NCBI GenBank assembly: GCA_017431185.1
Contig: JAFRLP010000624.1
Coordinates: forward strand, 1-12,234
Length of the DNA: 12,234 bases
DNA from: Victivallales bacterium
GTDB lineage: Bacteria > Verrucomicrobiota > Lentisphaeria > Oligosphaerales > Oligosphaeraceae
Reading direction: 5' to 3'
Shown: piece after piece, positions 5,975 to 12,234 of the stretch
Position numbering within the stretch: position 1 is the stretch's first letter
How the letters are laid out: each line of letters opens with the position of its first letter
The notes under the pieces: generated by a model
Databases searched by the model: none
Seen by the model: the letters and a program-made list of their open reading frames with translations, nothing else
Told to the model about the DNA's origin: nothing
Position numbers and translations under genes: made by a program

Positions 5975-6658
5975 ATGAAAACCAGAAAACCCTTTACCCT
6001 CATTGAACTACTTGTTGTGATTGCGATTATCGCCATTCTGGCGGCGATGCTGCTGCCGGCGCTGGCGAAGGCGCGCGAAAAGGCGCGCACGATCAATTGT
6101 GTGAGCAACCTCAAACAACTGGGAGTCTACACCCTCCTGTATGCGAATGAGTTTAATGACTACATCCCTGCCGCCATGGGATGGTATCTCAGCGGCACAA
6201 ACAATTTCTTCTGGCAGACAGCCTTGATGCAAGTCGCCGGCACCAACAACTGCATGTGGCAGAATGGCTGGCTGACGGTCAATGGCAATGTGCGTCCCAG
6301 CGGTTGGAAACTGTTCAAGTGCCCGTCGAGCAACAATGCCAATGGCGATTGCTCGTACTGGTACAATGTCCGTCTGGGACGCTATGGGAATCCCAGCACC
6401 CCCATTTACTCCTATACCATCATCCGCACCCTAGGCCAGTTGAAGAACCCCGGTGACACTGTGAATATCGTCGATTCCTCCTGCTCCAAAGACATTTTGA
6501 AAAACAACATGAATATGAATGACAAGAATTATACCAACATTTGGAACGCGCACTCCAATGGTGCAAATGGTCTCCATTTGGATGGGCATGCCGCCTTTAC
6601 GGCAAACACAAAGTGCAGTGATGACGGAGACCTCCGCCTGACCATTGTCGTGAAGTGA
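5975..6658 (+). CDS. Pseudopilin with type IV prepilin leader and H-x9-DG C-terminal motif
   Basis: 227-residue secreted or surface-assembled pseudopilin of the type II secretion/type IV pilus style. AAGGAGAG (5960-5967) precedes the ATG. The leader is six residues (MKTRKP); cleavage and N-methylation would fall at Phe7, with the invariant Glu at +5 (E11). The usual Gly at -1 is replaced by Pro6. A long hydrophobic helix (about 8-30) follows, then [19 protein letters not shown], the family-typical linker. The globular part is rich in Asn, Trp and Tyr; the CPSS...CSYWYN segment is also typical. Near the end, H193 and D203-G204 form the H-x9-DG motif known from Planctomycetes/Lentisphaerae paralogues. 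It lies 63 bases after the peptidase and 101 before the large secreted protein, so it may be co-expressed. No assembly ATPase or secretin gene is in the window. Confidence 0.92.
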   Translation: MKTRKPFTLIELLVVIAIIAILAAMLLPALAKAREKARTINCVSNLKQLGVYTLLYANEFNDYIPAAMGWYLSGTNNFFWQTALMQVAGTNNCMWQNGWLTVNGNVRPSGWKLFKCPSSNNANGDCSYWYNVRLGRYGNPSTPIYSYTIIRTLGQLKNPGDTVNIVDSSCSKDILKNNMNMNDKNYTNIWNAHSNGANGLHLDGHAAFTANTKCSDDGDLRLTIVVK

Positions 6659-6759
6659 AAAGACCAGAATCGTCCAGAAGAAGTCAACGTTTGTTTTGCA
6701 GTTGAAATGGTGCGTTCGGTTGTTGCGCAAGCCGCGACACGTCGCTCAAGACGCGGATT

Positions 6760-9700
6760 GTGAAAATGAAACCCCTCCTGTCCCCACTCCCTTCCCTGTT
6801 CTCTGTCGTCTGGCTCTTTTGGATTGCACCTTGTCTGTTTTCCTCTCGCGTTTTGGGCCAGCCCCCGGACTTGCCGGCGGTCCTTATCAACGCCAATCCC
6901 TCCTTTGAGGAGGTCGGACAAGGTTGGAGCCGGCCGCAGTGGTTGTCCACTGGCATTGAGCCGACCTGGGACAATACCGTAGCGGTGCATGGAGAACGGA
7001 GTCTCTGCTTTGAGATGGTGCCTCAACGCAATCTGCTCTTTTGGCAGCCGTTTGCCTGGGATCGGCGAGCCTCTACGCTGGCACTCAAAGGCTGGATTCG
7101 CGAGGAGAATCTGCGAGGTACCTCGCGTCCGACGGTGACTGTGGAACTGGTCCGCCAAAAGGATGGCAAGGATGTTTTTTCCTATGTGCACGCGAAGCCT
7201 ACGGGTGCCATCGAGAATGGTTTTCGGGAACATGCCGCACTGGTGGACATTCCAGATGGCGTCTACGCACTGCGGTTGTTGTTGATGGCTCCCAAATGCG
7301 GAGACGGGGCAAGTGGCAAAGTCTGGTTTGACGCCGTGACATTGACCAAAGTGCAAAAGCCAGACGGAAAGCTTGAGATCCTCAAGATGTCGCCTGGTGG
7401 GACACAGGGAGTCTATGTGACGGGCGAAGTGCCGGAAATTCGTCTGTCGTGCCGCAGTGGTCGTCAGGAACGTGTAGCGGTCGCATTGCGTTGCGTCGTT
7501 CGAAATGTGGATGGGCGAGTCGTGGCCGAACACCAGATTTTCCGTGAATGGAATCCGCTAGAGGAGTTTTTGGAGTGCATTTCGCTGGGACGTCCATGCA
7601 CGGAACCAGGCTATTATTGGGTGGAGGGGTATTTGGAGGAAAACGAAGTAGTGCAATCCAAGGTGCAAGGAGGCTTTGTTGTCACCGATGCCCGCGAGAC
7701 ACGCGACCCTTTCTTTGGCTTCACGGGATATGGTGCCCCTGACAAAATGCTCGAGGCCATGGCCAAACTGGGTGCCGCCACCTGTGGATACATCTTCTAT
7801 CCCAGTTCACAGAACCCGCAGGGAACCTTCCATTTCGAAAAGAATACAGCACCGTTGGCGTTACGACGCAAGCTGGGATATCGCATTGTCGCCGGTTACA
7901 ACATCCAGGGAAGCGACCATCTTCGCCCTGCATGGCTCAATGACATCGCCAAACGGGACGCCGCAGTCAAAGGAGCCACTCGCTACAGCGACGACTACAT
8001 CGCAGCTTATCGCGATTTTGCCACCGCCTTGGCTCAATATGCCCGAGATAAAGTGGACGAAGTGGCTCTCATCGAGGAAATTGACATTGCCCAGCATTTG
8101 ACTCCCCTGGAACATGACAGTTATCTTCAAATCGTACAGGAATCCGCGATGGCCATCCATCGGGTGGCACCGAATCTTCCCGTTTCCAGCGTCGGTGTCG
8201 CCTCGCCAGATTTCAACGCAAAGCCGCCTCTGCGCAGCATGCGCCATTTCTGGGACAAACTCGGTCCCTACCTGGATGGCATCTCCTTTGACGGATACCT
8301 GGAGCCAAACTGTTTCGGGAAGGGATACATGACCGCAACCCCCGAAAAGAGTGGATTTCGCGAACGGATGATGGAAGCACGCAAAATCGCAGGAGACAAA
8401 ATGCTGGCAGTGGACGAGGCAGGCTGGAGCATCCTGTCCGACACGCCACTGGACAGTCCCGTCTGGCTGGATTATGCCGCAGTCCTACAACGGACCTACA
8501 TCCTTGCCAAAACCATCCCCTGTCTGCGCCATTACCTCTATTTCAAGGTCATCAATGGCCCACGGCAAAAGGACTGGCTTCTGTTCCACGAAGGAGGGGA
8601 ACTGCCAACGCCAGCCGCCGCAGCCTACGGCGTCGTCGCACATCATCTCGCCTTTGCGCAAGCACCCCAGGAGATTTCGCTTCATCGTGACATTCAGGCG
8701 TGGAGTTTTCGCCAGGAAAACCGCACGCTTCTCGTGCTTTGGAGCACCTCCTCCAGTACCTGCAAATTGAGTTGGGCATTACCCCAGGCAACGACAGGAG
8801 CCGATTTCATGGGACGAAAACTCCAGTTCCCCGCCGGAACGGTGGAAATGTCTTTGACGGGGCGTCCCCTGTATCTTTGGTTGGACTCCCCCCAGAAAGA
8901 GGTTGCCCAGGCACTGTCCGCAGGACATTATGAACTGCCGGAACTCCAGGCGGATTTTTCCCGGACAAGCGAGGGGACGGCCACAGTCGCCTTAAGGAAT
9001 CTTACGCCGCAGGAACTGGCGGTCACCTTACAGGAAGACGGAAGGAATCTGCTACTACCGGTGGGGCGAATGGTCACGATTGCCGTCCCCATGCAGCCGA
9101 ATCATCTGGTCCAGGCGACTTTCCTCACCAAACAGCACACCTATGCATACCGCAGGGAACTGCCGTTGGAAGGGATTCCCATGGCCAGCAAGGAACCGCG
9201 CGACGAAGGCGGTCAAACGGAACGCATGGCGAGTTCCACAGGAGGCTGGACGAAAGCACTGGATGGGGAACAAAACCTATTTCCCGTGGATGCGGCGGCA
9301 AATCGCCTCTGGAACGGCAAGACCGACCTATCCGCCAAGGTGATGTTGTCTCATTCCATCCAAGGACTGCGCCTTGTGGCGGTGGTAATGGATGACGTGG
9401 CCATCCGCGAACGTACAGGAGCCAGGCTATGGGGGACGGATTCCATTCAGTTCGCCATCCATCCAGGCGCACGCTCCTGGAATCCCCAGGTGTCCGGTTG
9501 GAATGGCTACACGGAAAAGGATTGGGAGTTCGGTCTTGCTCTTACACCCGATGGGGCACAGCTGTACTGTTACCAGGCTCCCCCCGCATCGGGGAAAAAA
9601 GACACGCTGCTGAAGACGACGGAAATCGCATTTGCGGTCACCCCCGTCGGAGAACATGAACTGCGCTATGACGTAACGCTCCCCTGGAACCTGCTGGGAA

Positions 9701-9855
9701 TGCAAGGAACCTCGGGCGAAGTCTTTGGTTTCAATCTGATCGTCTTGGATTCCGATCTGCCGGGACAGACCTGCCAGTACTGGTTGGGACTTTCCCCCGG
9801 AATCGCCAATGGCAAACAACCCGAGCACTTCCCTCGTTTTATACTTAAGAGGTAA
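6760..9855 (+). CDS. Large secreted carbohydrate-active protein: CBM-like, TIM-barrel-like and CBM9-like domains
   Basis: 1031-residue exported protein, probably a glycoside hydrolase or glycan-binding protein. GTG at 6760 is used; ATG at 6766 is equally likely, and neither has a strong ribosome site. A signal peptide ends near VLG-Q (33/34). Residues about 40-190 resemble a jelly-roll carbohydrate-binding domain (NPSFEE...GW, GWIREENL, KVWFDAVTL). About 195-315 look like an Ig-type beta domain. About 320-625 fit a (beta/alpha)8 barrel: GFTGYGAPDKMLEAMAKLGA at strand 1, LIEEIDI (E439/E440) as a possible strand-4 acid/base, DGISFDGY, then MLAVDEAGWS with E553 as a possible strand-7 nucleophile, and RHYLYFKV at strand 8. 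About 640-835 are beta-rich. About 845-1031 resemble CBM9 (NRLWNGKTDLSA, VMDDV, LWGTDSIQFAIHP). The usual NE at the acid/base site of clan GH-A is not seen, so activity is uncertain. The GH family is not recognised. Confidence 0.8.
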   Translation: MKMKPLLSPLPSLFSVVWLFWIAPCLFSSRVLGQPPDLPAVLINANPSFEEVGQGWSRPQWLSTGIEPTWDNTVAVHGERSLCFEMVPQRNLLFWQPFAWDRRASTLALKGWIREENLRGTSRPTVTVELVRQKDGKDVFSYVHAKPTGAIENGFREHAALVDIPDGVYALRLLLMAPKCGDGASGKVWFDAVTLTKVQKPDGKLEILKMSPGGTQGVYVTGEVPEIRLSCRSGRQERVAVALRCVVRNVDGRVVAEHQIFREWNPLEEFLECISLGRPCTEPGYYWVEGYLEENEVVQSKVQGGFVVTDARETRDPFFGFTGYGAPDKMLEAMAKLGAATCGYIFYPSSQNPQGTFHFEKNTAPLALRRKLGYRIVAGYNIQGSDHLRPAWLNDIAKRDAAVKGATRYSDDYIAAYRDFATALAQYARDKVDEVALIEEIDIAQHLTPLEHDSYLQIVQESAMAIHRVAPNLPVSSVGVASPDFNAKPPLRSMRHFWDKLGPYLDGISFDGYLEPNCFGKGYMTATPEKSGFRERMMEARKIAGDKMLAVDEAGWSILSDTPLDSPVWLDYAAVLQRTYILAKTIPCLRHYLYFKVINGPRQKDWLLFHEGGELPTPAAAAYGVVAHHLAFAQAPQEISLHRDIQAWSFRQENRTLLVLWSTSSSTCKLSWALPQATTGADFMGRKLQFPAGTVEMSLTGRPLYLWLDSPQKEVAQALSAGHYELPELQADFSRTSEGTATVALRNLTPQELAVTLQEDGRNLLLPVGRMVTIAVPMQPNHLVQATFLTKQHTYAYRRELPLEGIPMASKEPRDEGGQTERMASSTGGWTKALDGEQNLFPVDAAANRLWNGKTDLSAKVMLSHSIQGLRLVAVVMDDVAIRERTGARLWGTDSIQFAIHPGARSWNPQVSGWNGYTEKDWEFGLALTPDGAQLYCYQAPPASGKKDTLLKTTEIAFAVTPVGEHELRYDVTLPWNLLGMQGTSGEVFGFNLIVLDSDLPGQTCQYWLGLSPGIANGKQPEHFPRFILKR

Positions 9856-9915
9856 GGTTTCCTTCTTGCCAAAGACAATCCCTCGAAATCCACAGCATTA
9901 ACCTCCCAAATTACG

Positions 9916-9925
9916 TATGCGCATA
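9916..9925. promoter_or_regulatory. 10-bp palindrome over the regulator start codon
   Basis: TATGCGCATA is a perfect palindrome with a central CG, as in many LacI-type operators, and contains the ATG of the regulator gene. It could serve autoregulation. At 10 bp it may be chance. Confidence 0.2.
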
Positions 9926-10987
9926 TCTCAGAAAGAACTGGAACGAGGACGAAGTTGCCTGCGCCAGGCGATTGCCATGTGTCCGGATGACGGGTGGCTT
10001 CCCTCCTTCCGCGAGATGAGAAACGCCTGGCTGGTGAGCCGGACCGTCCTCCATCGCATTTTGTCCGAGGCCATCCAGAACGGATTGCTGGAGGGAATCC
10101 CCCGGCGCGGCTTCCGGAAACGCCGACAGCCCGAAGGCGTGTACATTGATGTGATTGCCTGCCACGAGGCGGGCTATATGCAAGTGCACGGCAGTGTCTA
10201 CAGTGTGTCCATTGACTATCTTTGGAAGGGGCTGGCGGCGATGAATCTGATGCCGCGTTTCCACTTGGTTTCCCTCTACTCCTCCTGTTCTCACTATTTG
10301 GAAATCGCACAACTGGCCGACACACGGGGCTTCATTTTAATCAGTCCTTGCGTGGGAGAGGTCGTTGCCACGTTCCAGGAAACGGGAAAACCGGTGGTGC
10401 TGATGTTTCCGCACAATCGCTTCCAAGGTGTCAGTCAAGTCAGGGAGGAAGGGTATACCGTTGAACTCCAGATGGACTATCTCATGAAACTGGGACATAC
10501 CAGGATCCTATATCTGCGGGAGGAATCCCTGGATTACATCGACCTGACCAAGCTGAAGCGACAGGAAAACTATTATCGACTGATGGCGTTGAATCATCTG
10601 AAAATACCAAAGCACTGGCATCCCAGCTATCCCCAGGGACAAATCCTGGACGCCCTGACACTCGCTTTCTCAAGAAACCCTGTGCCGACTGCGCTCATCG
10701 TCTATGACCGGGATGTGCCGACGGTATACGATTTTCTACGGAAGCGAAAGCTGGGCATCGGAACCGATGTGTCCGTCATCGCAACAGACGCACTCCCCTG
10801 CTTGAATGGCTTGTCGCCAACAGTCACAACCGTCATCAATCATGAAGAGTATTCGATGAAATGCGTCCTTTCGTTGCTGGCACGTCAATTGCAGGGGGAT
10901 ATGACGCCCGTGGTGAAGGAGGTCATGCTGAACTTGAAGACAGGTCAATCCACGGGAAGCCCTACGATGCGTCACCAAGGCGGTTGA
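9917..10987 (+). CDS. Transcriptional regulator with GntR-type winged helix and LacI-type sensor domain
   Basis: 356-residue DNA-binding regulator. Residues about 12-70 form a GntR-type winged helix-turn-helix: the WLPSFREMRNAWLVSRTVLH run, then ILSEAIQNGLLEGIPRRGF with the wing, matching the LPSxREL...VSRxTV...GxG pattern. Residues about 74-345 resemble the periplasmic-binding-protein fold of LacI/GalR regulators, with PTALIVYDRDVPTVYDFL (257-274) and GTDVSVIATD (281-290) standing for the PTAIxxxND and PxDVSVxxFD segments. This architecture is known in AraR-type regulators, where a sugar effector releases the protein from DNA. No Shine-Dalgarno is seen before the ATG; the helix-turn-helix leaves little room for a later start. 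A 10-bp palindrome overlaps the start codon. It lies between two carbohydrate-active genes with gaps of 61 and 43 bases, which suggests it controls them. The effector is unknown. Confidence 0.88.
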   Translation: MRISQKELERGRSCLRQAIAMCPDDGWLPSFREMRNAWLVSRTVLHRILSEAIQNGLLEGIPRRGFRKRRQPEGVYIDVIACHEAGYMQVHGSVYSVSIDYLWKGLAAMNLMPRFHLVSLYSSCSHYLEIAQLADTRGFILISPCVGEVVATFQETGKPVVLMFPHNRFQGVSQVREEGYTVELQMDYLMKLGHTRILYLREESLDYIDLTKLKRQENYYRLMALNHLKIPKHWHPSYPQGQILDALTLAFSRNPVPTALIVYDRDVPTVYDFLRKRKLGIGTDVSVIATDALPCLNGLSPTVTTVINHEEYSMKCVLSLLARQLQGDMTPVVKEVMLNLKTGQSTGSPTMRHQGG

Positions 10988-11030
10988 AGGGGACGCGTAT
11001 CTTGTCCACTTGCATCCCAAAGGAGTGAAG

Positions 11031-12122
11031 ATGGAGACATGGAATTGGACGAAACGGGGAACGGTGCTGACTCCTGAGACGGGTCAGAGGATTTGCGGTT
11101 TTCCGTCCAGCGTGGAATATTTGGGTAATGGTTCCTTCTGCCTGTATTATTCGCTTTTGTCCGAATCCCCGAAGGCAGGACCGGCGGCGTTTCGCATCGG
11201 TCGCGCCATAGGACGTCCAGAGGAACTGAAACCGACCCTGGCGCATCTGCAGGAAACTCAAGCCAGGGGGAATGTGCAATTCACGCTCGGAGGATTGCCA
11301 GCAGAATGGCATCCCATCCAGCCGATTCATCTGCGGTTTCAAAACGGCGTTTATCGAATCTACTTCTGGGCACATGGGGATGGTGTCGTGCGTTTTCTGG
11401 CAGCAGACAGCAAAGACGATGTGAACTTCAATGTCGTCAATGCCTCGACTCCCTGCCTCTATCATTACGTCGACCGCGCCACTCCACAGAAACTACCCGA
11501 ATTGGGGGGCCTTGCATGGAACCAACACTTTACGGAGCGCCCTGCAGACGAACCACCCGCCCCGTATGACCTCTGTTGCAATGACGCCACCACTCTCTAC
11601 CAGCTTCCCGATGGGACATTTGAATTGTACACGGCTGCCATTCGCGAGGCTGTCCCAGAGTTCGGGGAGGTAGTGCCTTTGGATAATGCGGCGGGATTTT
11701 ATCGCCACATCTGTCGCTATGTCAGCCAAGATGGACTGCATTGGCACGATGGACAAACCGTTGTGGAACGAGACAAGGCAGATCCCCCGTATCTGCAATT
11801 CTACTACCTGGCGGTATTCCACCGAGAGGACGGCACCCGCCTGGGAATCCTCGGTCGATACAATACCCTGGAGCAATCCATGGATTTGGAGCATTGCGAA
11901 TCCACCGATGGAGTGCACTGGGAACGTCGCTGGCGAGAGCCATGCCTCCCAAGGTCCCCGCATGAAATCATGTTGCAATCCCCTTGCCATCCACTGGTCT
12001 TCGATGGCAAAAACTTCCATTTCTTCTATACCTCGACCAACTTCACGCACAATTATCAGTACGCGACAGGACCACGGCATATGCAATGCATCAAGTGGGC
12101 CACCATCGCATCCCTCCCCTGA
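11031..12122 (+). CDS. Five-bladed beta-propeller glycosidase-like protein (GH32/GH43-type fold), cytoplasmic
   Basis: 363-residue protein with the look of a five-bladed beta-propeller glycoside hydrolase. The ATG at 11031 is chosen over a TTG at 11010 because AAAGGAG (11019-11025) lies five bases before it. Repeated blade patterns are visible: FPSSVEYLGNGSFCLYYS (near the N-terminus), PIHLRFQNGVYRIYFWA, CNDATTLYQLPDGTFELYT (N184-D185), YLAVFHREDGTRLGILGRYN and HPLVFDGKNFHFFYTST. Two SxDGxHW motifs, SQDGLHW (232-238) and STDGVHW (291-297), are typical of this fold. The Asp expected in blade 1 (DPS-like) is replaced by FPS, so the catalytic set is unclear; D185 or acidic residues in other blades may act. 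There is no signal peptide, so it would act on imported oligosaccharides. It follows the regulator by 43 bases and is probably co-transcribed. A non-catalytic role is possible. Confidence 0.72.
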   Translation: METWNWTKRGTVLTPETGQRICGFPSSVEYLGNGSFCLYYSLLSESPKAGPAAFRIGRAIGRPEELKPTLAHLQETQARGNVQFTLGGLPAEWHPIQPIHLRFQNGVYRIYFWAHGDGVVRFLAADSKDDVNFNVVNASTPCLYHYVDRATPQKLPELGGLAWNQHFTERPADEPPAPYDLCCNDATTLYQLPDGTFELYTAAIREAVPEFGEVVPLDNAAGFYRHICRYVSQDGLHWHDGQTVVERDKADPPYLQFYYLAVFHREDGTRLGILGRYNTLEQSMDLEHCESTDGVHWERRWREPCLPRSPHEIMLQSPCHPLVFDGKNFHFFYTSTNFTHNYQYATGPRHMQCIKWATIASLP

Positions 12123-12234
12123 GAGGTTCCCCCGTCCTTCGTTTTCAAATATCGTCACAATCGTCCATGAGGGCCATGGGTGGAAAAAGAGGGGAACAGG
12201 CTTGCAGGAAAGGGGGTTGTCGTTTATATTATTA
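12123..12234. other. Right-edge intergenic stretch
   Basis: No gene is seen. It holds an 18-base motif (12129-12146) matching 196-213 with one mismatch. GTTCCCC (12126-12132) and GGGGAAC (12191-12197) form a widely spaced 7-bp inverted repeat. No clear terminator follows the propeller gene before the window ends. Confidence 0.4.

Noticed and set aside
6732..6756. Hairpin CCGCG/CGCGG before the large secreted protein as a terminator
   Set aside because: The stem is 5 bp with a 15-base loop, no T tract follows, and it abuts the start codon; too weak to call.
6529..7533. 334-residue minus-strand frame across the pseudopilin and large secreted protein genes
   Set aside because: It opposes two genes with clear motifs and shows only Arg/His/Gln-rich shadow composition.

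Overview
The window looks like a stretch of chromosome from a diderm of the PVC superphylum, most likely Lentisphaerae (Victivallales-like). The pointers are a pseudopilin with an [21 protein letters not shown]-terminus and a C-terminal H-x9-DG motif (a paralogue family expanded in Lentisphaerae and Planctomycetes), a large secreted carbohydrate-active protein, a GntR-headed/LacI-bodied regulator, and a G+C-moderate sequence with GC-rich intergenic repeats. The taxonomic call is inference from protein style. No rRNA, tRNA, transposase, phage gene or CRISPR array was recognised.

Layout. (1) 1-447 has no gene: about 2.7 copies of a 70-bp stem-loop tandem repeat, a terminator-like hairpin, helically phased A/T tracts, a candidate promoter and a 14-bp palindrome. 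(2) 448-3349 is a translationally coupled three-gene TRAP transporter operon, dctP-dctQ-dctM, with 4-base ATGA overlaps; the binding protein looks like a lipoprotein. A perfect 14-bp-stem hairpin (3371-3408) ends it and sits between convergent genes. (3) 3432-4040, minus strand, encodes a small exported Pro/Val/Thr-rich protein with a polyproline and histidine-rich tail. (4) 4041-4483 is intergenic: a GC-rich imperfect tandem repeat with a perfect 30-bp core, then an AT-rich promoter region with inverted TTTGGCA motifs. (5) 4484-12122 holds five genes on the plus strand with short gaps (63, 101, 61 and 43 bases): an M14-type metallocarboxypeptidase, a type II secretion-style pseudopilin, a 1031-residue secreted protein with a TIM-barrel-like centre and CBM-like ends, a GntR/LacI-type regulator, and a cytoplasmic five-bladed beta-propeller glycosidase-like protein. 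(6) 12123-12234 holds no gene that can be seen.

How they may work together (inference): the 3' cluster resembles a small glycan-use locus. The large secreted protein would bind and perhaps cut an extracellular glycan or glycopeptide, the peptidase and propeller protein would process fragments in the cytoplasm, and the regulator would sense a sugar. The pseudopilin may belong to a type II secretion or surface apparatus. The TRAP operon upstream could import an acidic product such as a uronate or sialate, but it is a separate transcription unit and nothing in the sequence proves a link. No single gene is clearly a new system; the most unusual items are the large barrel protein that fits no family I can name, the propeller protein lacking the usual N-terminal acidic motif, and the intergenic repeats.
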